Positions 11,070 to 22,210 are shown, counted from the stretch's first letter. The stretch is DNA of 64,000 bases from Isoetes taiwanensis (GCA_021234155.1 JAJEKV010000075.1:2232001-2296000), one strand, 5' to 3'. Notes: generated by a model not told the origin, from the letters alone. A program made the numbers and translations.

Positions 11070-11285
11070 GGAGAGGGACGAGCCATCTATATAAGTAATA
11101 TTCTTTCTTTTGGCCGGCTATCAGTGTCTCCTCACAACAGTATTCCTTCCTTGCCCTTTGGTTCCCTCCCTACCCTCCCTTGTGTATTCTTTTGTGATTC
11201 TTTAGTAGTTATGTAATAGGAATATATATTTATTTCCACCCGAGTGGTGATGCTGTTACTTTCGATCTGCTTGATTATGCTAGCT
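11070..11285 (+). repeat. 3' tail of the older element: TATA-like box and hairpin start
   Basis: Corresponds to repeat A2 of the younger element: 'gagccatctatataagtaat' (11,085) is a diverged A2 with a good TATA motif. The first 3' hairpin, CACCCGAGTGGTGatgct, is at 11,241-11,258. Similarity to copy 2 ends near 11,285, which marks the right edge of the ~11.3 kb duplication. Confidence 0.6.
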
Positions 11286-12570
11286 GGTAGTTTGCATAGA
11301 GTTTTGTGGTGACCTGGTTGCTTAGTTTGTGCTGGGGTGCTAGTACAGGTTAGGGGCCTGCTTATTTTGAAACAAGACATGCTTAGATTTATTGCATGCA
11401 TAGGCAAGTTAGAGAAGCTGTTGTCTATAGATTTCATGTTGGCTGCCAGGGTAGATAAGGTAGTGGCTGTCTATATGTTGGATAGTTTAAGCAGTATGCT
11501 CAGATGCATGTAGGCAGAGATAGATGCCTTTGTTATGTGATGTGATATGATGCTAGTTTAGGCAGATTTTTATAGTTAAGATGCTGGTGGGCACCTAGCT
11601 GCTTGGCTTATGATACTGCTTCGCTCAATAAAAATAGATATTTTATTTATGCCTTTGATGGTATTGATCTTGTAAAATTTGATGGTAAATCTGGTGCCGC
11701 TGAAATATAAATATTTTATTTAATCATTCTATCCATTTGGGTACATTTTCGGAGCCTGATTCATTATGCAGCATAGACCTGGTTTCCAGCTATTGCATTG
11801 GCTAGAATAATGTTAGATCTGATGATGAGAAATCCTATGCTCAAGTGGCATTCATATATTGATGGGGGTAGACTCTGATTACAACATACGCAGTTTAATT
11901 ACCTCTTAAAACCTTATAAATTTCATCTAGTTTGTGGTGCAGTATGTAAAGGATCAGAAATATACACGGAAAGTTCATATTAATGCACAAAACAAGAATA
12001 AATGATTGGATAATATTCTAGATATCTGGATTTTTTGAGCATCCTTAAACTTATAATTAAAATTTGAAGCAACATGGGCTACTTATATGCTTTGTTTTTA
12101 TTTCAAAGTAATAGTCCATTTGCTGCTTATGCACGTGTACTTAGAGCAGCTAGATTTTGAGGCTTTCACTTATAAACCTGAACATGGCTGACAATTATGA
12201 CTAACCTATGGGTTTGGTGTATTTTTGAAATTCAGGTTCAGAACTATAGAACATCATCAAAGATTTTTGAAGAACAAGCATATCGCAACAAGAAAATGAA
12301 GCTGTTAGTGAGCACCTTGCCACATTATTCTTGTTGTTGGCATTGTAAAGATTGTTACATATAAATGTACTGTGACTTGTGACTGGATTTAAATAAAGGA
12401 GGTTTTGTTTTACTTATGCTTTTATTTCTTCGTAACTTGTAGCCTAAATTCATCTTAGACTTCATCAGCATTACAAGCTGTGTAATTGAAAATGCAAATG
12501 CAGGCATACTGCAAATCAATATAAATTTCAAATTGCAAACAAAATGTAAATAGACTAAAACCTGACAAAT
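11286..12570. other. Gene-free AT-rich sequence, possibly CACTA interior
   Basis: No coding region, RNA gene or repeat recognised. Because a CACTA end lies at 12,866 and faces left, this may be the interior of that element, but no matching left terminus (CACTACAAGAG...) was found. Confidence 0.4.
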
Positions 12571-12585
12571 CTGATGAAAAATGTT

Positions 12586-12866
12586 ATGACGAATTTTTTG
12601 ACGATTTTGTTGACAATTTTTCTGACGATTTTTCTGACGATTTTTCTGACGTTTTTTTCTGACGTTTTTTCTGACGAATTTTCTGACGTTTTTTCTGACG
12701 CTTAATCGTCAGAAAACTGACGATTTTTTTGACGATCTTTCTGACGATTTTTCTGACGCTAGATCGTCAGGTAAAAATCGTCAGCCAGTAGGGTCTTGGC
12801 AGCTGTCTGTTTTGTGAATACTATCTAACGATTTTTCTGACGCAGAATAGGCATTCTCTTGTAGTG
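12586..12866. mobile_element. CACTA (En/Spm) transposon right end with subterminal repeats
   Basis: The right terminus reads, outward, gcattctcttgtagtg, the reverse complement of CACTACAAGAGAATGC, a typical CACTA inverted terminal repeat. Inside it lies a dense array of a short motif: by my count 14 TGACG and three inverted CGTCA between 12,586 and 12,846, mostly as 'ctgacgattttt'. Subterminal motif arrays of this type bind the element's transposition proteins in known CACTA families. The left end was not found. Confidence 0.7.
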
Positions 12867-13361
12867 AGATGAGAGTTGCCTCTCTTTAGCCAGATGGCTT
12901 TTCAACAATTTTCTCCGGAAGTTAACAAAAAGACATACATATCTTTAAACACCATCTCAGATGCAATAAATTGGTACTGGGCATGCTACGCTAACATAGA
13001 AGGATGGACACAGCAGTTAGCACTGCAAGATGTAGATATAATTGCAATGTATAATTGGATTGGAATGCAAAACTTAGTACTGGAAGATATAGATACAATT
13101 TGAGTGAACAATTGGATTGGAATGGAAAACTGGAACAAACAAGGTTAGTTTGAACATGGGATGGTTTTGTGGTCCTTTTGTACGATTTGTTAACTTCATT
13201 CATTGGTACACTCTGTGTTTCCCTTTTTTTTTTTTTAGTGGTTATGAACCTTAAATAGAGAAATGAATTTGGTGTCAGAAACGTAGGTGAATTCGGCCAT
13301 TTAACAGGGTGTCATATTCAAGACGTAGTAATTAATAGCTTACCACCAATTTTACTGCTTA
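12867..13361. other. Upstream flank of the GPAT gene
   Basis: No gene recognised. A ~60 bp segment is duplicated in tandem at about 13,021-13,135 ('attggattggaatg' twice). A T-run lies at 13,225-13,239. Confidence 0.5.
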
Positions 13362-13686
13362 GCCTATATCAGCCAGCCTTTCGCCTCCGCCATAGCTAGG
13401 CTCAAGAACCGATCCGTCCATTTGCTTCGCTCCATTTCTACATTGCATCTCCTCTCTTCCGGCGCGGGTAAGTATTTTCATCTTTTGATCTTCTTGTTTT
13501 GTGAAAAAATTCGTTTCTGTAAGCTATTCAGACCCGTTTTTGTGGACTTTTTTTGTTCTTTCAATGGATACTTAGACATTTTGTATTGATACTTTTCTTG
13601 CTAATATCAGACTCTGTTTTTTCGATCGTGGATGCAATTTGTTTTGGATAAAACTAATCTTTGATTTCTTGTTCTGGGTATGGCAG
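13362..13686 (+). promoter_or_regulatory. Putative GPAT promoter, 5' UTR exon and leader intron
   Basis: 'cctatatcagcc' at about 13,362 is a plausible TATA element. About 30 bases downstream a C/T-rich leader begins. A consensus donor GTAAGT at 13,468 and an acceptor 'tatggcag' ending at 13,686 define a probable 219-bp 5' UTR intron that places the start codon just after the splice. Inferred from splice motifs only. Confidence 0.5.
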
Positions 13687-13688
13687 AA

Positions 13689-15331
13689 ATGGCGAAGCCG
13701 GCGAGCAGAGGAGCCCCATTTGAGTTTATCGAATCTTGCAGTTCAGAAGGAAGGGAAAAACATACCATCGTAGCGGATTTTGATGGCACACTTATCAGAG
13801 GAAGAAGCTCATTTCCATATTTCATGCTGGTGGCTCTGGAAGGAGGCGGCCTTTTAGAAGCATGATTCTTATGATCATGGCGCCCGTTGCATGGTTTCTC
13901 TATCATTTCGTATCAGAAGCTGCAGGTATTCAGATTTTAATCTTCTTTTCATTTGCCGGACTCAAGGCTTCGCAAATTGAGCAAGTTGCAAGGGCTGTTC
14001 TTCCCAAGTTTTACTCAGAAGATGTGCATTCTCAAGCCCTGCGGGTTTTCTTATCTTGCGGGAAGAGATATGTCGTAACTGCAAATCCTCGTATATTGGT
14101 TGAGCATTTTGCAAAGACCTGCTTAGGCGCAGACAAGATTTTGGGAACTGAAATCGAAGTCACCAAGGGTGGATACGCTACCGGATTCTTGAAAAACCTG
14201 GGGTTTTAGTTGGTCTAAACAAAATGAATGCAGTTAAGCAAGAATTTGGAGATAATTTACCAGACATTGCTGTGGGAGATCGGGCAACAGATTATCCTTA
14301 CATGTCCCTTTGCAAGGTAGATGTTAGTCGTGCTTTTAATGCTTAAAGATGCATCTTAAATACAGTTGTTGACGTCTGAGTTTTTGGCATATTAGTTTTA
14401 TAATTTTCTGTAGATTTTGGTGATGGGTTCTGTTTATAACTTTGTGTTTGACCTTGGTTTTGAAGGAAGCTTATCTAGTGCCAAACAAGAAGGTGCCAGC
14501 GGCAACTAGAGATCAATTAGTAAAGCCTGTAATCTTTCACGATGGGAGGCTTGTTCAGAGGCCCACGCCATTAATGGCATTAATCACATTTCTCTGGTTT
14601 CCGGTAAGCATAGCTCTGGCACTATTCAGGCTGTTCCTAACATGCCCATGTCCAAGGGATTATGTGTCAATACTTTACAAAATGTTGGGAATTCGCCTCA
14701 TTGTCAAGGGTTCAATCCCTCCACGCAAAAAGGGTGATTCTGGCATTCTATTTGTGTGCACTCACAGAACTCTTTGTGATCCAATTTTTGTTGGGGTTGC
14801 TGGAGGAAGGGATGTAACAGGATTAACTTATAGTATCAGCCGTGTTTCTGAAGTTATTTCACCCATCAAAACTGCCAGATTGACTAGAGACAGAGAAAGG
14901 GATGCTGCAAATATCAAGGCTCTGCTTCAGAAAGGGGATTTGGTAATTTGCCCAGAAGGCACTACATGCAGAGAGCCATTTTGCTCAGATTTAGTGCACT
15001 GTTTGCATAATTGAGTGATAGAATTGTTCCTGTGGCTTTGGTTGCAAAGGGTAGTATGTTCCATGCTACTACAGTTAGGGGATGGAATGGTTTGGATCCC
15101 TTTATGTTCTTTATGAATCCAATTCCCACTTATGAGGTTACATTTTTAGAGCAATTGCCTCATGAGCTTACTGTTGCAGGAGGTAAAAGCTCAATTGAAG
15201 TTGCAAATTATATTCAGAGGGTTCTGGCTGATACACTTGGCTATGAATGCACCAATTTTACACGCAAGGATAAATACAGCATGCTTGTTGGCAGTGATGG
15301 AACTGTTCCAGCAGACAGAAAGAAACGATAA
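13689..15331 (+). pseudogene. sn-glycerol-3-phosphate acyltransferase, GPAT4/6/8-like, frame broken
   Basis: Plant GPAT that acylates glycerol-3-phosphate at sn-2 for cutin or suberin monomers; in the GPAT4/6/8 group an N-terminal HAD phosphatase then yields monoacylglycerol. Exons are 13,689-14,316 and 14,466-15,331, with a GT-AG intron between. The N-terminal half has HAD motif I ([17 protein letters not shown]) and motif III (GDRATD), both Asp pairs kept, which favours the bifunctional group. The C-terminal acyltransferase has H-x4-D (HRTLCD), [11 protein letters not shown] and NFTRKDKY. Total about 495 residues, normal for the family. Breaks: one base missing near 13,861, one in a G-run near 14,202 and one in a T-run near 14,981, plus a TAA at 15,008 where Glu is expected. 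All else is well conserved, so either a young pseudogene or a live gene with sequence errors. Confidence 0.88.
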
Positions 15332-16046
15332 GCTCAGAATTGAGCTTCATCTAGAATTTCTATGGTATAAGCCTGGGAAGGAATTTGCAAAGCAATAACA
15401 CTGAGGTTTAGAGACGAATGTACATAGACATAAATATTTTAAGACTTAAATGTGCATGCAGTTGTGCCTAGACTTTATATGCGAAATAATTGTGGACGAA
15501 TATGGTTTTCTTGAGCTATTGCCAAATTGGTACGTAGTTGCTTGGCACGTAAGAGGTGGTGTGTGTGGTTGTCTTGATAAATGCGTTGGGCAGGTTATTT
15601 ATGGATGGCAAATCAAGTTGCTGACATCTGCACCAACCATTGAATTGTGTCCTTGTTTCCATTCCCTCTACTGTAAAGCAAATGCCTTGTCTTTATAAAG
15701 CCTAGAATGCAGTTTGACTTTGCAAGAATTTATTGGACTGCTAGTTGTTCACTAACACTACCAAACGCCTTGAATTTATCTAAAGCGCACATAAAAATAC
15801 GTCTTCAACGCATGATGGAGGATAAAGTGAAAAAGTGAACAACATGAAACCCAAAACTGAACTAAAATGCAATGCATTTTTAGGTAATAAGTTACCATCG
15901 GCCTAGGTATCTGCGCTTATATAGTTCAGTTTGCTTGCTAAGATTTTTAGTGAATATGCTTCGACCACAATATTTTGCTCAGATGATGAAGCTAAATAAA
16001 GATATTTTGAATATAGTGGAAGCTAAACGAAGATATTTTGAATATA
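15332..16046. other. 3' flank of GPAT, no gene seen
   Basis: AT-rich sequence with possible polyadenylation signals. Open stretches at 15,450-15,698 have no recognisable domain. Degenerate copies of 'taaacgaagatattttgaat' start near 15,993 and lead into the tandem repeat. Confidence 0.4.
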
Positions 16047-16224
16047 GATGTTGTGGAAGGCGTGCTTGGGGCAAGGGGTGGGGGAAAAAAAGAAGGGCTT
16101 TGGGCAGATGATAAAGTTAAATGAAGATATTTTGAATACAGATGTTGTGCTCGGGGCAAGGGGTGGGGAAAAAAAGAAGGGCTTTGGGCAGATGATAAAG
16201 CTAAATGAAGATATTTTGGATCTA
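16047..16224. repeat. Two-unit ~90 bp tandem repeat
   Basis: Units at 16,047-16,140 and 16,141-16,224 share 'gatgttgtg', 'ggggcaaggggtggg', an A-run and 'gaagggctttgggcagatg'. Shorter pieces of the unit ('aagatattttgaat') flank it on both sides. Confidence 0.9.
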
Positions 16225-16311
16225 GGCCTAAATAAAGATATTTTGAATTGGGAAGAAGAGGTGAATCCCAACCAAGGATGCACTAAAAGACTTAGTCTAT
16301 CACAATTGAAA

Positions 16312-16507
16312 CACTACTACAAAAATAGGTAGAAATGGCACAAAAGTGACATTTATCCTCTGCCTTTTTACAGGGCATAAACGTCACTTTTGTGCCATTT
16401 ATGACATTTGTGCTCCCCAAATGGCACAAAAGTGACGTTTATGCCGCATAAAAAGGCAGAGGATAAATGTCACTTTTGTGCCATTTCTACCTATTTTTGT
16501 AGTAGTG
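16312..16507. mobile_element. Palindromic MITE with CACTA-type ends
   Basis: A 196-bp element beginning CACTACTACAAAAATAGG and ending with its reverse complement, CCTATTTTTGTAGTAGTG. Almost the whole length is an inverted repeat: the left arm 'gtagaaatggcacaaaagtg' and the right arm 'cacttttgtgccatttctac' pair, and a second smaller palindrome occupies the loop. It is flanked by AAA on both sides (16,309-16,311 and 16,508-16,510), matching the 3-bp target duplication of CACTA transposons. It encodes nothing and could form a long hairpin RNA if transcribed. Confidence 0.9.
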
Positions 16508-16814
16508 AAAAATTGAAGATGAGTAGGAAGAGATAAGCCCTCATAGAAAGCAATGAATTTAATTACAAATTGCTTGTAGCCTCAAAGGGTGGGTGAGGGA
16601 AGTAGGCATGCTTATCCATCAAAAGTGTGAGGATGGATGATAAGTAGTGAAAGACAAGGTCGAAAACAAATGTATTGATTCTAAATAAGTTGAGGACAAA
16701 ATCTATTATGCATTGTGGCCATTTAAGTTATCAGACGTGTGTTATTGAGGGGTCGGAAGGCATACTAGAAGACTTTGACAAGATCTTGCTTATTATACAA
16801 TGTGTGGCATAAGT

Positions 16815-17876
16815 GGTCAGCTATTAATTTTTTTTTTTTTTTTTTTTTTTGAGGGATAAAAAAAAGATTTTATTTACTTAGAGAGAATGATACAAAGCCA
16901 CATGGCAGAGGTGCACCCATCCACGAATATGAGATGGGGGTAGCTACGTAGCTCCAGCTTGTACTATTCTCTTTACCGACCTAGACCAGATTAAAATAGG
17001 TGCCCCATATTTCTTCCTTTATCTCTTCTTCACTTTTTAAAACTAGCCTAAATTTTTAAGTCTTTCAAGTACTAGGTGAAGTAGTTGAGTTGATGATATG
17101 AATACCCCCGATTCTCAAATAAGACTCGGGCATTCCTCCTTTTCCATATTGACCAGATCGTCCAGGCCCTGGCTATGTGAAAAGAAATCTTCTTCTTGGG
17201 ACACCATTCTGGAGGGAGAATTCCTAGCAGCAATTCTTTGGTTCCTAAGGGGTATTCGAACCTATCCAGACTCCAGGCCCATACTTCATGCAGCATCCCA
17301 CATTCCACCAGACAATGTTCTATGGATTCTTCTTCCTCTTCACACATAGGGCAAAGTGGGCTCACGTTATTGTCCCATTTGGAGACTAGATGATTGACCC
17401 TTGGGACCCTGTGGATCACTTGCCAAAGAAAGGCGTTGATTCGTGGGGGGAGGAATTTCAGCCAAGCGTTTCTCCAGATGTTTTTAAGGATGTCCTCCGT
17501 GATCACTAGCTCCCACTTGGGAGATACTGGAAGAAATCCCTTAGTCTTCAAACTACTGTAGCATGACTTCACAAACTTGTTTGGCTGTATCGAAGGATGT
17601 ACGACCCATGGACTTTGATCTCCTCTATTTATTGTGTTTGGGAGTACGGAAGCCACACATTCCCAAATTATCTTGTCTGCCTCCTTTAAACCAAAACAGA
17701 CTTGAAATGCTTCCCAACTGGCCAGGTGCTCTCCCATATACCACTGAGCACAAGAATGTATACCACAGTTTTTCCATCTCTTCACAATCCTCGCGTCAGC
17801 CACTATACCTAATGGGCCTTGTTTATTGTGCAATTCCACTGGTACCCACCATGGAGGGGAGGTCAGCTATTAATTT
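16815..17876 (-). mobile_element. 5'-truncated L1 LINE with 16-bp target-site duplication
   Basis: The target duplication ggtcagctattaattt is at 16,815-16,830 and 17,861-17,876. Between them lies a minus-strand L1: a T-run (16,831-16,850, the poly(A) tail), a short 3' UTR and an ORF2 fragment. A ~1.03 kb insertion, truncated at the 5' end as is usual for target-primed reverse transcription. Confidence 0.95.
17072..17839 (-). pseudogene. L1 ORF2 C-terminal zf-RVT fragment
   Basis: A 255-codon open fragment of L1 ORF2 downstream of the reverse transcriptase. It shows 'NIWRNAWLKFLPPRINAFLW' followed by CPMCEEEEESIEHCLVEC (C-x2-C and H-x4-C), then 'WTIWSIWKRRNARVLF' leading toward the RNase H part. 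This is the plant zf-RVT domain. The frame is intact over the fragment, suggesting a fairly recent insertion, but RT and endonuclease are absent. Confidence 0.9.
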
Positions 17877-20100
17877 TGCATTTGCGGACATATTTGTTGT
17901 TGTCTTTAAACTTGGTGATAACCTCGTCCTAAATATTACATGAATAATTTACGTACAAGGGGACCAAAAATGAAGTGTGAATTATTGATGACTCTTTTTT
18001 AACAAGGAGATTCAACAATTAAAATTAAATCACGAAGCATCAAGTAGTTATGATACTTTTGACTTTTTTTGTTGAAATAAATGGGTTTAAGTTTTGATCA
18101 TTCCAAGGTGCTTCAATTTTAACTTCCTTCCTCTTTACATGTACCATGTTCACTCACAACTTTGAGACATACACATCATAAAGAAACAGTTAGAACACCT
18201 ATGTAACATGAGTATTCATCACCCTAGGAATTTGAGAATTCCATTGGACAACATGTTTCAACATTTTTATTAACCGCTATCTACAAAATGTCCACAATCT
18301 TGTAAAGGGAGTGAATTTTTAACTTCTAAACCTCCATATCCAGTTAGAACAATAATTTTGACAGTTGGTTTCCTAATTTTATTTCTCCTACTCTATTATG
18401 CATTGCTGTGAGCCCTTATAGTCCAATACTTTGTTGTAGAGTGTGAAATGATTTTTAGCAAGCTTGCCTAACCTGAGGTGCGTGATTTCATGCAAATCTA
18501 AGCTGTCCACATGGACATCCACGTGTTCCAGCCTTCGTCTCCTTTGTCTCTTAGCTAGAATATAGGTCAGGCTTATTCCCGTTCCCAAAAAACACTTAGG
18601 TTTAGGTCGAATCTAGGAGATGATGGAAGATTTTCCCAGCAATGCTTTGTCTTCTTCTCACAATTCGCATCTCAAGACAAATTAAAAGGCACCAAATATC
18701 TCTATCTGGTTATAGAGGTTTGTTTTCTTAATTGCATGTCCTTAACTAGTGCACACTGCGGAAGCACAACTTATTCATCAGAAGAAAATAAGCTTCAATG
18801 AAAATCCCTCGGATGGAACAATTGGAATCATTTTAGTGCAACGGCAATGAGGACATAATCAAGCAAACAGGTCTGTTGACGATTAACTTAGCATATGGTG
18901 TCCATGGCTGGCATTTGGCTTGGCAAAATGTAGTCTCGTTAGAAGCTACCTGGAATTGAGCTAATGCTGAGGATAGCTACTTGTTGGTTTATCTTGGAGA
19001 AGAAAAGGGTCTAGTATTTTTCTTGTTGATATATATGTCTTTTAAGAAGGAAACATGGCAACTGCTTTGGAAAGAATTGGACTCACGTATGCTTAAGATC
19101 ATGGGCTTGGATTTGTGAATTTGAGGACCTTGATGATGGGTACTGATTGCGGTGATAGGAAAGGGATGGAAGAGCCGTCCGTTGCTGGTCATGTGCGTGA
19201 ACCATAATCATTATTAATAGCAGGTCAGAGAATCTATGATTGCTTTGTCCATTATACCAAATGTGGAATATCTTGTTCACCTCCAAACAATTAGTTGTCA
19301 AGATGGAACACATTGTAGGTCCCATATTAAAGCAAAAAATGAAGTCATTTCTCTTTCATTTATTCAAATTTGAGGTCACTTAATGATGCACTTGTTCAGA
19401 AGCAGCAAACTAACTCACTAAATTTTGCATCCGCTCATTGAATCCCTTTTGATCCGCTTCCTTATTCACAAACCCAAGACAACTTTTTTATGTGGCACTG
19501 ATTGCATCGCAAGGCATTGATTCAAGATGGAAATTTAGGTATTCTTTAGTTGAGGCTACAATTGCATTTTGTTTTATCCTTGATTGGTGGACTCAATAGG
19601 TCAGATTAAATGCATGTTTGGTTTTACATATTGATTTGCTTATTTACACGGTTTAACCATTCAAACAATCTTGCTCTTAGGTCTTCCTTACCACACTGTT
19701 TATATAACCTCGACCTAGCCATAACAGTTATGGTGCCTTTATAACATGCAGGCTGGCCGTACCAATGCAGCATTGGCATATGTAATATATCATTTTTGCA
19801 TTTTACAAGCACCTCATTGTGGCTTTATATTAGTAGATTTTTTTAAATAGATTGGGTTTTTGATGCATTCTATTTTTGGCCTAAGTATTTGGAGGTTGTT
19901 GTTTTTCAAAAATTGCTTATAAGCTCACCTTCTTCTGCTATTATTGTTTTTTGTGCTTTTATATTGTTCCTACTTTGGTCGTTGTGGTATTTTTGCGATG
20001 TGTTCGATGGTTCTTGGTTTACTATTTTTGGCAAATTAAACTTTCACACTTTAGTGTCCTAGCCGGTTTTTTTTTTTTTTTCTAATGTACTTCTTTACGA
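17877..20100. other. Intergenic sequence, no gene seen
   Basis: AT-rich sequence with stops in all frames. Short open stretches (for example minus strand 18,388-18,588 and 19,083-19,325) carry no domain I recognise. Confidence 0.4.
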
Positions 20101-22045
20101 GTTGCATTGCCATTTAGGTGCTTTTTAGAGCTTACCGTTTGTTGTGTCTTTTCAAGTTATCCATTGTAGATTTCATGCTTCTTTCCTTTGTCCACGGCAT
20201 TTGTTAGACATTTTCTTTACAATTTTTGGAAGTCTTTAGCTTGAAGGACTTGCTCGCTTAACTAGTTGTTCTGTTCTTGGTTTATGCGTGGGGTGGTTGG
20301 TTTTTGATATTGCTTCTACGCTCACTTTCTTAGGCACAATAATTGAGTTTTTATGCACATGTTTCACATTAGTTGTATTCAAGATTGTATTGGTCATCAG
20401 CACCCCTCAGGATTTTTATACAATTGGGCTTGTTTTGCCTTTGAATTTCCTTATAAATATATATTTCTTCATACTTCTCATGTTTGTGCTATGTTTTTTC
20501 TCATGCTTGGTTTCTATTGGCAAAGATACCTCATCCGATCGCCTCATAAGGTATCGTGAAGCACACATCATCGTCAATGGAAAGCCGCTTTGTTTCCCAA
20601 TCCGTACTTCATTGAAAGGGTGGCTCTTACTCTACTATGTCATTCCATTCTACTACATGCACCGCTTTTTCTCTTCTAGTTGTCTCTCCTCTTCTTCATC
20701 CTTTTTTTTCCATCCTCAGTTGGGGGTTCGACCTCCCATTCTTTTCATTCTCCTCAGCTGGCTCCTCTTTTTTTCTCCATGCCAAAAGCATCCCCCAATT
20801 TTCAAATGCCCCTCAGATCTGGTAGACCTGGTTATACCTCGCCATCTCCACGAGCTCAAGGGGGATTCACACTTTGTGCACGTATTTTATGCCCAAGTGC
20901 AAGTTAGGGGGGTTTGTTTTGACCAATTTTCTTACATGTACATATGGGAGGGGGTCTTTTGGGAGCGTTTACATATGTCTTTGTGGTACGTTGCATATAG
21001 GGGGGTTCAAATCTAACTATAAAAATTTGTATACAAGGGGTGTTTTTTGCTATTCTACAAATGTAGATGGCGTACCCCTATATAAATGCATCCCAAGGCA
21101 CGAGCTTTAATATCAATATGTGACTCTTCATAAACTTCAGGCATCCGTGACTCAATTATCTATACAAACACAACTCGAACACCTTCAGCAGGAGATTCGG
21201 GAGCGAGCCAGTCGATCTAACCCTACCTTTGAGCGTGAATCCTTCCGTCATTATTATGAGTTTGCTTCCTTGATGGACACTTGCTTCGATGGATTCATGG
21301 CCGAGTATCCGTGTTGGGCATTACGATTTCAGATGTTGTGCTTCAAATGGTAGAAGAAGGTAAGCGTTTGGTAGATCAGCAATGAAATTTGTGTTTATTG
21401 AGCATGGCTACAACGTCGTGCTACAGTTTTACAGTCCCTTTAGTTTGATTTTTCATCTGAGGAGTCTAAACATCTTCATTAAGTAAAAAAATTAGCCCAA
21501 GAGAAATGTTTGTCAAGTTCAAGCCATTCAACCTACAACTCACATTCTTCTTTTTCCTCCTTTGCTTCCTCTCCATCTAGCCCTTCTCCCCTTTGTTGTA
21601 CTCTTTATGGCCATTTCTGACATAAATGTTGTACCTCTCTCTTCTTCTCCTTTTACCTAATGCTATGTCTCTCTCCCCTCCCCTTTATTGGTTTCCCCCC
21701 ATGTCGTCGTCCAATACTTTGGTCCCTCCACCTTGGTTCTCTTGATGTCTCCTTGTCTTTTGTAAATCATTATGGTTATTAATAAAGAACATTGGTTTTA
21801 CATTTGGTATTTTCCTTACAGGTTGTCAACCTTTTACTTCTCCCTTACCCCATCTTCCTTTCGGCTCCATTATGCAACATTGATAAAAAGTATGCAACTT
21901 CTTATGTCTGAAACTGTCTCATGACCGCTTTACCCTTTTAGCAATCTATACCTACGAATTCCCTTGTTTTTTCTTGAATCCAACATGGTTACGCCCTTCC
22001 TTGGGCACATGGACCTCCATTTCAACTTTGTTTTTCCAATCCTAA
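20100..22045 (+). mobile_element. Older YR retrotransposon, 5' half (leader, gag, start of RT)
   Basis: Plus-strand 5' part of the element whose 3' part lies at 31,624-36,160. Gag similarity is clear from about 20,660, with an unrelated-looking segment at about 20,870-21,115. After gag, 'ttgtcaaccttttacttctcccttaccccatctt' region (about 21,826-21,860) and 'ggttacgcccttccttggg' (21,986) match the start of RT in the younger element. The match stops after 'tttttccaatccta' (22,045). The next expected RT sequence is found at 31,624, which shows that the younger element split this one. The upstream limit is uncertain. Confidence 0.7.
20637..21640 (+). pseudogene. gag remnant of the older YR element
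   Basis: Decayed gag. Conserved parts: a Ser/Pro-rich N-terminus (about 20,670-20,780), 'IQTQLEHLQQEIRERASRS' and 'RHYYEFASLMDT' (21,120-21,290), 'FDFSSEESKHLH' (about 21,440-21,480) and a ruined zinc knuckle (CCTLYGHF then a stop) near 21,600. Stops and frame changes are frequent. It confirms that the younger gag frame is biological, because two diverged copies conserve the same residues. Confidence 0.75.
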
Positions 22046-22053
22046 CACCCCCC

Positions 22054-22181
22054 CCTTTCTTTTTTGGAAGGATAAAGAATTTTCATTTATAGGAGTACAC
22101 TTTTACAATGCCCGATAGCAGATGGGCATCCTCTTGAACAAGTTTGAAGAGGAGGTAGCTACATAACCTTTCTTCAATTCT
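22054..22181 (-). mobile_element. L1-like 3' end fragment at the junction
   Basis: A T-run followed by 'ggaaggataaagaattttcat' and 'gtagctac' resembles the 3' ends of the L1 insertions at 16.83 and 8.6 kb. It lies exactly between the last base of the older element (22,045) and the B2 repeat of the younger one (22,182). It is either a tiny L1 insertion in the older element or part of the younger element's 3' end. Confidence 0.45.
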
Positions 22182-22210
22182 GGGAAGGGACTCGCGAGAG
22201 ACACAAAACC
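22182..22210. repeat. Direct repeat B2
   Basis: 29 bases identical to B1 (23,215-23,243), starting gggaagggactcgcg and ending gacacaaaacc. It would be the 3' terminal copy of a split direct repeat. Identity stops at both sides. Confidence 0.8.

Larger units (their letters stand above)
7210..11285 (+). mobile_element. Older YR retrotransposon, right half, copy 1
   Basis: Plus-strand, heavily decayed relative of the minus-strand element, starting in the N-terminal part of RT and running through RNase H, recombinase and 3' tail. The order of similarity is collinear: 'catattccttttgc' (7,218) matches the start of RT, 'tatggcctcctcaccatacc' (7,485) matches the block before motif B, and the recombinase follows at about 10 kb. 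It is interrupted by a LINE (8,252-9,780), which carries an L1. The tail stops abruptly at about 11,285, where copy 2 continues for another ~450 bp. Confidence 0.75.

Noticed and set aside
12586-12866. Possible CRISPR-like array of short repeats
   Set aside because: Spacing is irregular, there are no unique spacers of constant length, and the sequence ends in a CACTA terminus in a plant genome.
20288-21016. 242-codon plus-strand frame read as a membrane protein
   Set aside because: It overlaps the leader and gag of the older YR element in a different frame; hydrophobicity follows from T-rich sequence.
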